Notes under the pieces: generated by a model
The model's database searches: none
What the model saw: only the letters and a program-made list of their open reading frames with translations
What the model was told of the DNA's origin: nothing
Part shown: positions 44,985 through 53,232 of the stretch, piece after piece
How positions within the stretch are numbered: the stretch's first letter is position 1
How the letters are laid out: every line of letters starts with the position of its first letter
Origin: Bilifractor sp002394235
Lineage (GTDB): Bacteria > Bacillota > Clostridia > Lachnospirales > Lachnospiraceae
Assembly: GCF_052118845.1 (NCBI RefSeq)
Contig: NZ_JBQKGJ010000001.1
Location: 185,072-249,071 of the forward strand
Reading direction: 5' to 3'
Length of the DNA stretch: 64,000 nt
Translations under genes and position numbers: made by a program

Positions 44985-46013
44985 TTACAGATTCACACTC
45001 TGCTCAGCGGTCAATGCGACGGCAGTATTTTTCTCCCGGATCTGTTTCGTGTATTTGGAAGCCTGCTCCTGATAAGTCCGGGACAGTTCTTCCCAGTCGT
45101 GATAGGAAGCGTCCATTCTGTGGTCTGTCAGGTCGAAGGCTTTTAGGATGGATTCCATATACGCCGTTGTCTTCTGTGCTCCGGAAATGTTCAGATGATC
45201 CCCTCCATCCAGAGTATCTCTGCTCCAATCGATCCCGATCTCCTTACTCTTCATATTCATATCGATATAGAGGAGCTTCTTTTCAGATGCAAGCTTCTCC
45301 AGACGGTTATGCTTTCCCAATGTATAATTGACCGGGGACGGGGCGCTGTACAGCACCAGACGGATTCCATTTTCCCTGCACAGCTCCACGATTCTGTCAA
45401 ATACTCTCCCATTCAGCCAGGAGATGGACGTTTCCTTCGAATCCCCCTGCATGTAGTCAGCTGTCCCCTGATACGGTCGGATCGCGGTTCTGATTTCAAA
45501 TCCCTTGTTGTTCATGTGAACAGGCTCTATCCTCGGCTTTATGATAACATTTTTCCACAGATTGTGATATTGAAAAATCGGAAGAAAGGAGGCCGTCCTG
45601 GCCGCTACCAGATCCTGAAGCTGATCCAGATCCTTGCCCGACCGGAAAAGCACATTGGTCTCCATCAGCACCACCTTGGGCTTCTGGGTATGCAATCCGG
45701 TCTCCAGCATGGTAAGCGTCTCATTCATTGTCTGACCGGACTGACCACCCACGAAGGCCGTGTAACCGGTATTCCTCCAGATCTGAAGGGGTGAAATCGA
45801 AGTATAGCTCTCACTGTCTCCGATGACCAGAACATCGATTGTGTCAGCCTTCTCTTCCTGAAGTTTGACAACGGCCGCATGCCGCTTGAGCGAGCTCATT
45901 CCCAGCACGTTCATGGCATACGAATTCAGCAGAAACGATCCAAGAGCCAGGAGCAGAAGCAGTCCGATCACAAACCCTGCTTTTTCTTTGATTGATATTT
46001 TTTTGATGTCCAT
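44985..46013 (-). CDS. SGNH-hydrolase-like protein of the Dlt-like operon (DltD position)
   Basis: One N-terminal membrane span (FVIGLLLLLALGSFLLNSYAM) anchors an extracellular SGNH domain. Its block I is VLVIGDSESY (Ser nucleophile), followed by VGGQSGQ and the catalytic Asp-x-x-His in LDGGDHLNISGA. In the canonical pathway DltD works with DltB to hand the acyl group to teichoic acid. This protein occupies that place but is more like general SGNH proteins than like DltD itself. It is the last gene of the operon and starts 14 bp after the MBOAT gene. Confidence 0.8.
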   Translation of the reverse strand: MDIKKISIKEKAGFVIGLLLLLALGSFLLNSYAMNVLGMSSLKRHAAVVKLQEEKADTIDVLVIGDSESYTSISPLQIWRNTGYTAFVGGQSGQTMNETLTMLETGLHTQKPKVVLMETNVLFRSGKDLDQLQDLVAARTASFLPIFQYHNLWKNVIIKPRIEPVHMNNKGFEIRTAIRPYQGTADYMQGDSKETSISWLNGRVFDRIVELCRENGIRLVLYSAPSPVNYTLGKHNRLEKLASEKKLLYIDMNMKSKEIGIDWSRDTLDGGDHLNISGAQKTTAYMESILKAFDLTDHRMDASYHDWEELSRTYQEQASKYTKQIREKNTAVALTAEQSVNL

Positions 46014-46027
46014 TTTTTGTCTCCGCC

Positions 46028-47557
46028 TTAGAATCCCGCATAGATCAAATCTACCTGCCGGTACCCAGATCCGTAGGCGCCAAATATCAGCACCGCAAAA
46101 ATCAGGGCATAAAAGGCAGCCCAGCGCACCGGAAGGCTTCTCTTCGCGAGCACCGCCTTCACGTCTATCTGCTTCTCTTTTAACAGATCTGCCACAAATA
46201 CAACCGCAATCCCTGCAAGGATCACGATCCAGTCTGCCTTATCGAGTCCCATCTTCAGCAGGGTGCCGTCCCACAGACGCTGTATTCCAAAGTTGCGGAA
46301 CCCGCTGCGGAACATCGATACGCCCGCCCGCAGACCCTCCGCGCGGAAGAACAGCTCTCCGGTAAAAATGATCAGCCAGGTGCGCAGGATCCGGAAACAG
46401 GTCCAGAAGCGTCCGTTCTTTTGAAAGCCTGTTTGCCTGTAAAAGACCTTCTTCACCGGCTCCAGAATCACTTCCATCATCAGCAGCACCAGATAATAGA
46501 TGCCATAGAAGATGTAATTCCAGCTTGCCCCGTGCCAGAGTCCGTTTAACAGCCATACCGGCGTGAGCGCAAGGAAGGACGTGCCGATCTTTGCAATGTA
46601 TTTTCCGAATTTTTTTCTGGCAAACCGGTTCCACTTCATCGTGAGATCCGAGGTCGTCACCGGATAAAAGACATAGGTCTTCAGCCAGATACCAAGCGAG
46701 ATATGCCATCTTCTCCAGAACTCCGAAGCGCTCTGTGAGAAAAACGGCTGCCGGAAATTTTCGGGCAGCTTTACGCCGAACATACCGGCGGAACCGATGA
46801 CGATATCCATGACACCGGAAAACTCCATATAAAGCTGCAGCGCGTAAGACACCGCCGCCACCGGAATCATCACCCCGTCATAAGCCAAATGATTGTGGTA
46901 CAGCTCGGTAACGATCACAGACAGACGGTCCGCGATCACAATCTTTTTGAACATGCCCCAGAGGATACGAGTCACTCCGTCGAACACCCACTGCTCCGTC
47001 ACCGGATTTCCCGCTGTCAGCTGCAGTGCTGTATCCTGATACCTGGCAATGGGTCCTTCCATCGTCTGCGGAAAGAATCCCAGAAACAGTGCGACTCTGT
47101 CAAACCTCCGGTCCGCCTCAAGCCGTCCCCAGTACACCTCCAGCAAATATCCCACCGCCTCCAGCGTATAGAACGAGATTCCGATGGGAATCAGCATATG
47201 TCTGAACGGGATCGCCGTCCAGCCGCTCTTCCCGGCCATGGCTAGATTCACGGTATTGATAAAGAAGTTGATGTATTTGAGATAAAGGAGAATTCCGAAG
47301 AGGCCGCCTGCGCTGACCACAACAAGAAAGGTTTTCAGATGCTTCCGGCTCCCGGCCCGGTCCATGGCCAGACCTGCCAGCCAGACGCCGGCGGATGTCA
47401 GAAGCAGATAAAGAATCAGCTCTCTGCTGCAGAGGAAGAAGTAGATCCATGAAGCAATCAGCAGCACATATTTACGGAATTTCCTTCCGCTCACCTGATA
47501 CACGATCAGGGAGAGCGGAAGAAACGGCACGAGATAAGGTAAGGTGTTGTATCCCAT
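46028..47557 (-). CDS. dltB: MBOAT-family O-acyltransferase (DltB-like)
   Basis: The 509-residue polytopic protein has about eleven hydrophobic helices. Family motifs include FFPQTMEGPIARYQ, SASEFWRRWHISLG and the catalytic-histidine motif LNGLWHGASWNYI. In the DltB and AlgI branch the channel lets a carrier-protein-bound acyl group reach an outside acceptor. It begins 4 bp after the carrier protein gene, which supports use of that carrier as donor. The assignment to DltB rests on context as well as sequence; AlgI/PatA-type acyl transfer is the alternative. Confidence 0.85.
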   Translation of the reverse strand: MGYNTLPYLVPFLPLSLIVYQVSGRKFRKYVLLIASWIYFFLCSRELILYLLLTSAGVWLAGLAMDRAGSRKHLKTFLVVVSAGGLFGILLYLKYINFFINTVNLAMAGKSGWTAIPFRHMLIPIGISFYTLEAVGYLLEVYWGRLEADRRFDRVALFLGFFPQTMEGPIARYQDTALQLTAGNPVTEQWVFDGVTRILWGMFKKIVIADRLSVIVTELYHNHLAYDGVMIPVAAVSYALQLYMEFSGVMDIVIGSAGMFGVKLPENFRQPFFSQSASEFWRRWHISLGIWLKTYVFYPVTTSDLTMKWNRFARKKFGKYIAKIGTSFLALTPVWLLNGLWHGASWNYIFYGIYYLVLLMMEVILEPVKKVFYRQTGFQKNGRFWTCFRILRTWLIIFTGELFFRAEGLRAGVSMFRSGFRNFGIQRLWDGTLLKMGLDKADWIVILAGIAVVFVADLLKEKQIDVKAVLAKRSLPVRWAAFYALIFAVLIFGAYGSGYRQVDLIYAGF

Positions 47558-47561
47558 GCCG

Positions 47562-47798
47562 TCAGCCCTGCAGTCTCCGGATCATCGCCGCCATTGCCTT
47601 GATGGAATTGAAGTTTTCAGGCATCATCTCTACGGCATTGATCCGGACATCGAATTCTTCCTCCAGATCTGAGATCAGGGAGATAATCGCAAAGGAATCC
47701 AGGATCCTGTCGTCGATCAGATGCTTTTCTTCCTCATAATTAATACTGTCGTCCTGCTCCATTAAGATTTCATTGATTTTTGACTCGATTTCACTCAT
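47562..47798 (-). CDS. dltC: Acyl/D-alanyl carrier protein-like (DltC position)
   Basis: This 78-residue acidic carrier has the phosphopantetheine attachment Ser in DRILDSFAIISLI and the helix II/III pattern LEEEFDVRINAVEMMPENFNS. Its start follows AAGAGG. It would hold the activated amino acid as a thioester and pass it to the MBOAT protein. It lies between the PLP decarboxylase and the MBOAT gene, unlike the usual dltA-B-C-D order. Confidence 0.87.
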   Translation of the reverse strand: MSEIESKINEILMEQDDSINYEEEKHLIDDRILDSFAIISLISDLEEEFDVRINAVEMMPENFNSIKAMAAMIRRLQG

Positions 47799-47820
47799 GA
47801 TATTTTCCTCTTTTCTTCAC

Positions 47821-49059
47821 TTATTCTGTTCTTCCGCTGTTCCATTCCCAGCACTCCCTCGGCTGCCGCAGACATCTGCTCCCCTCACCCTTTGAATAGG
47901 AGAAGATTGCCGGAAGCTCATGACTGAGGAACAGGGCCATGCCCTCGACCATGGAATAGGCCCCCACATTTCCAAACGCCAGTATGTCGCCGACCTTCAG
48001 CGGGCCGAGATCCTGTTCTGCACAGAGAACATCGTTTGCCGTGCACAGGCAGCCGCAGACGGTCCAGTTGCCATTGGCGGACGGATTGTGCTTCTCCCCA
48101 TCCCTCCCTCTGCCGTTCTCCCGCCTCCTGTCATTCTCTTTCAGCACGGTGACGAATGGATGATACATTCCACGTATCTGACCGTCGTAGTTCATCTGAT
48201 GCATTCCACCGTCTGTGATGGCATAACCGGTTTCTCCGCTGTACTTGATGTCGCAGACTCTCGTCACATAGTACCCGCAGGATGCCGCAAAGATCCGTCC
48301 CATTTCCATCGTCACGCGGCCCTTCCATGTCATATCCGCAATCGCTTTTCGAATTTCTTTGAAAAACGACTCGTCCAGCTTCTCCGGCTGATCCTCAAAA
48401 TAACGGGCAGGAATCCCGGGACCGTATTCCAGTTCCGGAATCGTGACGTGAAATCTGTCCTGCAGCTCCAGAAGCAGCCGGTCCAGCTTTTCCAGTTCCC
48501 TCACCGGCTTTGCTGCCTTTCTCTTCTGCGAGCCGGAATAATAATGGATACCTGCAATTTCCAGATATGGAGTCATTCCTGCCAGCTTAAAAACTGTGTT
48601 CGCGCTCTCCCTGTCCAGTCCGAACTGATTGCCGCTCGTAAGCCGGATATAAACCCTGAGCTTCTCCCGGCGTTTCCTGGCAAGTTCGGCTAACATCGCA
48701 AACTGCCCCATCGACTCCACCGTATATCCTGCCTTGCTCCCACATTCTTCCACAATACGTTTCAGTTCCACCGGCTTCTTCAGAACACCGGAAATCAGAA
48801 GCTTTCCCGGATCGATACCATCCTTTCGGCAAATGCAGTACTCCCCATACGAGCACACCTCGATCCGGTCGACCTCCAGTGCCGCAAGCGGCATCAGAAA
48901 CGGATTGCATTTCATGGCAAAGCAGAGCTTCGCCGCATTTCCTGTTTCTCTCCGGATCCGTCTGATATTCTCGCGGAAGGTGTCCAGGTCAAAGAGATAA
49001 AAGGGACTGTCTGTGACTGCCGCCTGATCTTTCAATATCTTGATGATCTTGTTGTCCAT
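47821..49059 (-). CDS. Fold-type III PLP-dependent decarboxylase inserted in a Dlt-like operon
   Basis: The 412-residue protein matches the diaminopimelate/ornithine decarboxylase family. The PLP lysine is K50 in FAMKCNP. H172 lies in IHYYSGSQ, the phosphate-binding loop is YGPGIP at 212-217 and EMGR at 252-255 resembles EPGR. The catalytic Cys is in CLCTANDV (about 337-344, where lysA has CESGD) and GAYSM is at 366-370. A charged Gly/Asn-rich insert occupies 309-330. These residues fit decarboxylation rather than racemisation. BtrK, of the same fold, decarboxylates a carrier-bound glutamyl group, so a free or carrier-bound substrate is possible. It starts within 10 bp of the dltA-like stop. 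Confidence 0.85.
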   Translation of the reverse strand: MDNKIIKILKDQAAVTDSPFYLFDLDTFRENIRRIRRETGNAAKLCFAMKCNPFLMPLAALEVDRIEVCSYGEYCICRKDGIDPGKLLISGVLKKPVELKRIVEECGSKAGYTVESMGQFAMLAELARKRREKLRVYIRLTSGNQFGLDRESANTVFKLAGMTPYLEIAGIHYYSGSQKRKAAKPVRELEKLDRLLLELQDRFHVTIPELEYGPGIPARYFEDQPEKLDESFFKEIRKAIADMTWKGRVTMEMGRIFAASCGYYVTRVCDIKYSGETGYAITDGGMHQMNYDGQIRGMYHPFVTVLKENDRRRENGRGRDGEKHNPSANGNWTVCGCLCTANDVLCAEQDLGPLKVGDILAFGNVGAYSMVEGMALFLSHELPAIFSYSKGEGSRCLRQPRECWEWNSGRTE

Positions 49060-49068
49060 ATACTCACC

Positions 49069-50559
49069 TCATATTCCGACTGACAGCCTCAGGGCATTGC
49101 GGTCAATCTTTCCATGTGCACTGAGTGCAAAGGCCTCCACCTTCCTCCACTTATTCGGAACCATATACGAAGGCACCTTCTGTTTCAGTTCCTTTCTCAC
49201 CTCACTGGCGGAAGGTGCTCCCTGATAAAACCCGTAGACGCAGTTGTGATTTTTGTCGAAGATGCAGCAGGCGCGCTGCACACCTGCAATCTGCGCGATG
49301 GCATTTTCCACTTCCCCGAGCTCGATGCGGTGGCCCATATGCTTGATCTGGAAATCCTTGCGCCCCACAAAATACAGAAGCCCATCATTTCCAAAATACC
49401 CGATATCACCGGTTCTGTAGATTCTCTCGCCGTTTCTGACCACGAAGGTCTGTTCTGTCTTCTCCGGATCGTGATAGTACCCGTCCGCCAGTGATTCTCC
49501 GCTCACACAGATTTCACCGGAGACATTTGCGCTATGAACCTCCTCCTGATCCTTGTCTGTCAGAAAAACCTTCCTCCCCGGAAAAGCTGTCCCGATCGGG
49601 AGAACACTCCCTGAGAAATACCTGGGGACCGGATAGTAGGTACAGTTGCAGGTGATTTCGGAAGGCCCGTAAAGATTCACAAACTGTGTTTTCGGAAGAG
49701 CGTCCTGCCAGATCCTCAGCTGCGCCATCGGCATGACCTCGCCGCTGAACATCACCTTCCCGAGATTCACCGGCACCCGGTAGTCAAAGCCTCCGAACTG
49801 AGAAATCATGCACAGAGCCGAAACCGCCCAGATCAATATGGTCACCCTTTTCTCACACAGATAATCGATGAGCTGCCGCGGCATTGCGAAATACGTTCTC
49901 GGCACCAGAACCAGTCTGGCTCCGGTCAGACAGGAGGAAAAAATATCCTTCACCGAAACGTCAAAGTCAAAAGGCGCCTGATTTCCAAGAATGTCTTCCC
50001 TGCAGATATTGAACGTCTCTGTGAAATGTCCGATAAACCTTGCCACCGCGTCATGGCTCACGGCGATTCCCTTCGGTTCTCCGGTCGATCCGGATGTGAA
50101 GACCGCATAAAGCGTATCCTCCGCTTTCGCCTCCTCCCGAATCCTATCCAGTTCCCGCCTCCTGATCTCTCCTTTGAACATGCTTTCCGGTTCCAGGACC
50201 TCTCCGTCATAGCCCATCGCAAGCAGCCGCTGCTTCTGCTCCTCTTCTGCAGCCACAACCCGCGCATTCAGCTTCTTTATGATCTTCCGGATCCGTTCAT
50301 CCGGCTGCGCCGTATCTACAAAAACATAAAACCCGCCGCTGTACAGCACACCGTACAGAAGCGCAAGCGCTTCACAGGATTTTTCCATCATCAGGACCAC
50401 CGGTTTTCGCTGGCATCCGATTGACGAAAGAACTGTTCCGGCCCTCTGCGCCGCATCCCGCAGCTTCTTCCAGCTGTAATGCCTGTCGGCATCTTCTACC
50501 GCGATCTGATCCGGAAACGCATTCACGGTTTCCTCAAATTTTTCCAAAATTGTATGCAT
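49069..50559 (-). CDS. dltA: Amino-acid adenylating enzyme, DltA-like
   Basis: I start at MHTILEKFEE (50559), behind AAAAGGAAAG. The 496 residues carry the adenylation core motifs FTSGSTGEPKG (154-164), NLYGPSE (295-301), YRTGDIGYF, GRKDFQIKHMGHRIELGE and the late lysine in HGKIDR. It activates an amino acid as adenylate and loads it on the carrier protein two genes downstream. D198 or D200 in PFDFDVS should bind the amino group. The pocket segment FSGEVMP (271-277) has Ser where DltA enzymes usually have Cys, and GPSEITC replaces GPTEATV, so specificity may differ from D-alanine. Confidence 0.87.
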   Translation of the reverse strand: MHTILEKFEETVNAFPDQIAVEDADRHYSWKKLRDAAQRAGTVLSSIGCQRKPVVLMMEKSCEALALLYGVLYSGGFYVFVDTAQPDERIRKIIKKLNARVVAAEEEQKQRLLAMGYDGEVLEPESMFKGEIRRRELDRIREEAKAEDTLYAVFTSGSTGEPKGIAVSHDAVARFIGHFTETFNICREDILGNQAPFDFDVSVKDIFSSCLTGARLVLVPRTYFAMPRQLIDYLCEKRVTILIWAVSALCMISQFGGFDYRVPVNLGKVMFSGEVMPMAQLRIWQDALPKTQFVNLYGPSEITCNCTYYPVPRYFSGSVLPIGTAFPGRKVFLTDKDQEEVHSANVSGEICVSGESLADGYYHDPEKTEQTFVVRNGERIYRTGDIGYFGNDGLLYFVGRKDFQIKHMGHRIELGEVENAIAQIAGVQRACCIFDKNHNCVYGFYQGAPSASEVRKELKQKVPSYMVPNKWRKVEAFALSAHGKIDRNALRLSVGI

Positions 50560-50652
50560 ATTTCTTTCCTTTTCATCGTTCTTCACACATAGCCTATCCT
50601 GCAGACAGCCATGTGAAGCTCTTGAAATGTATCAATCTATGCATACACTATA

Positions 50653-50677
50653 AAAGGGCTCCCTAAAGGAGCCCTTT
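50653..50677. terminator. Terminator between the TPM gene and the Dlt-like operon
   Basis: AAAGGGCTCC and GGAGCCCTTT form a perfect 10-bp stem with a 5-nt loop. On the minus strand it ends CCCTTTTATAG, downstream of the TPM gene. It isolates the Psp-like operon from the Dlt-like operon. Confidence 0.85.
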
Positions 50678-50759
50678 ATAAAACATTAAGATTTCTTAAG
50701 GTGTGCTGTATAAGCTCTTCTAAAAACGCCGACAGGATCGTCTTGCCTTTCGTTTCCTC

Positions 50760-51584
50760 CTAGAATTTTCCACCGCCTCCCCCGTGTATTGTCCCGGAAG
50801 ACGATGTGTGCGTGCTGCTTTCAGAACCATTATTTTTTGCTTTTTCCGTGCGTTCAATCTTGTGATACAGGAACAGATCTTTGCTTTCCGTCACGATCAT
50901 ACTTCCTTCCTTCACATAGCTGCCCGCTGCAGCCTGGGCACGGACCGTCTTCAGCTGCTGTTTCATGGAGCCTACGATAAGCAGAGCTGTCACAAAGCCG
51001 ATTGCCACGGAGACCAAAAACCAGACCGCAGACAACGGCTTCCGGGGAATATCAGACTTATCGAACGGATTGCCCTCTCTTGCCTGCGTCACATACGAAC
51101 TGCCCAGACGGGCAAACGTACGAAAGGCTTCCGTATAGTTCCCGGCAGACAGATCTCCTTTCATCTGCTCTCCGAGATATTGAATGCCCTCGTCTGTAAA
51201 AGCCGTAATTCCATATCCGTGCGTGGAAACTGCCCAGTCCCTGTCCTCTGTGCTGATCAGAAGCAGAGCTCCATCCTTATCGCTTCCATAGCCGTACTGG
51301 CAGGAATTATACCAGTCATCCGCATAATCTCTGGCGGTCCGGCCCTCCAGACTCTCTACAATCACAATGCACAGATCAAATTTCAGCTCTGTGCTGTCTT
51401 GATCAAGAAGCTGCTGAATCTCGCTGTCCTCTTCTTCTGTTATAACAGCGGCCTGATCCTGCAGACGGTGATATGCGTCTGCGAATCCGCCTGTTTCTTC
51501 TCCACTGTCCGCTGCAAAAGCCGGCACTGCCATGCCAAGACAAAGTGCGAGCAGAAGAAAAATCGAAAAAATACGCTTTTTCAT
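50760..51584 (-). CDS. TPM-domain secreted membrane protein (YdjH-like)
   Basis: The start MKKRIFSI (51584) follows GGAGGG. A signal peptide (IFSIFLLLALCLGMAVPAFAAD) precedes the TPM domain at about residues 30-150 (ITEEEDSEIQQLLDQD; ARDYADDWYN; GALLLISTEDRDWAVSTHGYG). A membrane span lies near 180-200. The tail ends in a Gly-rich GGGGKF. TPM proteins such as B. subtilis YdjH act with SPFH and zinc-ribbon partners in the cell-envelope stress response. It is the last gene of the module and only 13 bp from the zinc-ribbon gene. Confidence 0.87.
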   Translation of the reverse strand: MKKRIFSIFLLLALCLGMAVPAFAADSGEETGGFADAYHRLQDQAAVITEEEDSEIQQLLDQDSTELKFDLCIVIVESLEGRTARDYADDWYNSCQYGYGSDKDGALLLISTEDRDWAVSTHGYGITAFTDEGIQYLGEQMKGDLSAGNYTEAFRTFARLGSSYVTQAREGNPFDKSDIPRKPLSAVWFLVSVAIGFVTALLIVGSMKQQLKTVRAQAAAGSYVKEGSMIVTESKDLFLYHKIERTEKAKNNGSESSTHTSSSGTIHGGGGGKF

Positions 51585-51597
51585 CAGTCTGCCCTCC

Positions 51598-52692
51598 CTA
51601 TAAAATTCTCGCCAGATGCAGAAGCCAGATAATCCCGTAGGCCGCGGCACTGCACAGAGCTGTCAGCCCTAATGTCCATTTACGGGCTGCGCCTTTATCT
51701 ACCGGGAGATCACCCACCAGTTTTCCGGTCTGACCGTTCATCGCGAAGGTGTAGTTTTTTCCATTCCAGGTGGTGTTGAGCATCCACACCGGATAGAGCG
51801 CATAGGCTGCCTTTCCGCCCCGAAGCTTTACGCTGCCTGCTTCCGGAACCACACTCGTATAGTTCCTGACCGTATCCGCAAAGGCTTTCTCCGTGCTCTG
51901 TTTGATCCTGGCATTGGCCCGTTCTATGCTCTGTTCTTCATCTACATCATATTTATCTGCCAGATATCCCGCCAGATAAGCTGTTTTGAAATCTACCGCA
52001 TCGGAAAACAGGAACGGCTCAATCGACTCCATCAGATCGTCCGGCATTTTGGAAGAGCCGTCCACAGGAACCCTCTCAAAGCCAATCTCCCCGCCCCGGG
52101 TGACTAAATAGTAGCTGGTCTCCTTGTATTGATAGTTGCTGTCGCTCCAGGTCCGGACGCTTGTCGCCTTATATCGGATGTTCGCCTCCGCCTCCGCGTC
52201 AAAAAGCCAGAACGGCACGTATATGCCCTTGATCTCATCAATGTGATTCTGATCCTTGAACACCTTGGGAAGAAGCCGCTTTCCACCGTAATGCTTTTGA
52301 AGCGCTTCCTTCGCAGCCTTCTTGTCCATCTTGAACGGAATGATATAATCCGGCTTCAGCGCGCCGGAAAACTGCCCCGTCATAACCACCGGATTCCCGC
52401 AGAACGGACAGGATGCCGCCGCGGTATTCTCATCGCCTACGATCTCACCGCCGCACGACTGGCACACATAAGTGCGAAGTCCCTCCGCTTCTCCTTCCTG
52501 CCACGCTCCTCCTGCGGCTGTTTCCCAGTTCATCTCATCTTCCCGGCCGGAGGCCTGTTCCCCGGCATAGGCTTCTAGGGTTTCTACTTCAAATTCCGTA
52601 TCGCAAAACGGACATTTCATTTTCTGCGTCCCGCTGTCAAAGACAATTGCGCCTCCGCAGCACGGACATTTATATTCCTGTAAAGCACTCAT
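51598..52692 (-). CDS. Zinc-ribbon membrane protein (YdjG-like)
   Basis: Two TFIIB-type zinc ribbons open the 364-residue protein: CPCCGG...CPFC (about residues 9-31) and CQSCGG...CPFC (about 77-97). A central domain follows (DYIIPFKMDKKAAKEAL; KGIYVPFWLFDAE). One or two membrane helices near the end (WTLGLTALCSAAAYGIIWLLHL) anchor it. Bacillus YdjG has the same layout and is placed with YdjH and YdjI in PspA-linked stress systems. The exact role is unknown. Confidence 0.84.
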   Translation of the reverse strand: MSALQEYKCPCCGGAIVFDSGTQKMKCPFCDTEFEVETLEAYAGEQASGREDEMNWETAAGGAWQEGEAEGLRTYVCQSCGGEIVGDENTAAASCPFCGNPVVMTGQFSGALKPDYIIPFKMDKKAAKEALQKHYGGKRLLPKVFKDQNHIDEIKGIYVPFWLFDAEAEANIRYKATSVRTWSDSNYQYKETSYYLVTRGGEIGFERVPVDGSSKMPDDLMESIEPFLFSDAVDFKTAYLAGYLADKYDVDEEQSIERANARIKQSTEKAFADTVRNYTSVVPEAGSVKLRGGKAAYALYPVWMLNTTWNGKNYTFAMNGQTGKLVGDLPVDKGAARKWTLGLTALCSAAAYGIIWLLHLARIL

Positions 52693-52794
52693 ATGCGCTT
52701 CCTCCCTACATGCTTTCTATATCTGCCGCCCATGCAAGAGGGCTTCCGCGAAACAGCAGTCCTCTTGTTTATAAACGTCCTTTTATGCTCCCTG

Positions 52795-53208
52795 TCACGC
52801 CCTTGCAGCCGGTTTTGTTTTTACCGCTCCAAGGATATATAAGACGGGTACCAGAAGATTGACCACAAGGTTAATGATTTTAAACTCCCCTCCGCCTTTC
52901 ACACTGACCACCATAGAAATCATGCTGAGGGCCACTATCGCAATACCAAGGATCACGCACTCGCCGGCTTTTTCCGGCAGCCTGCACGCTTTGAGGCCCT
53001 TTGCGCCTGCAAGAATCTCAACTGCCGAGGTGACCACTGCAAGAACGGAGCCGGCATAGAGAAGTCCGGTTCCTTCCGCACTCCCCATCAGTGCCGCCAG
53101 TGCGCTGACTCCCAGAATTGCAAATACTCCTGCGAGCAAGGCGATAATTCCACCGATGACCATTAAAATCGATGTGACCTTCAAAAATGTCTGTCCCTGG
53201 TTCTTCAT
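52795..53208 (-). CDS. Small four-helix membrane protein
   Basis: The start MKNQGQTF (53208) follows GGGGAGGG. The 137 residues hold four hydrophobic helices (LMVIGGIIALLAGVFAIL; LYAGSVLAVVTSAVEILAG; CVILGIAIVALSMISMVVSV; VVNLLVPVLYILGA) and little else. It lies between the SPFH and zinc-ribbon genes in the position where PspA or another membrane effector might be expected. It is not PspA, which is coiled-coil. No family is recognised. Confidence 0.8.
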   Translation of the reverse strand: MKNQGQTFLKVTSILMVIGGIIALLAGVFAILGVSALAALMGSAEGTGLLYAGSVLAVVTSAVEILAGAKGLKACRLPEKAGECVILGIAIVALSMISMVVSVKGGGEFKIINLVVNLLVPVLYILGAVKTKPAARA

Positions 53209-53232
53209 AGCTTTCCCTCCCCTCATCAAGAT

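Noticed and set aside
47821..49059. Alanine racemase as the function of the PLP gene
   Set aside because: Alr enzymes have a different layout and catalytic Tyr. The EMGR, CLCTAND and GAYSM motifs here are those of the decarboxylase family.
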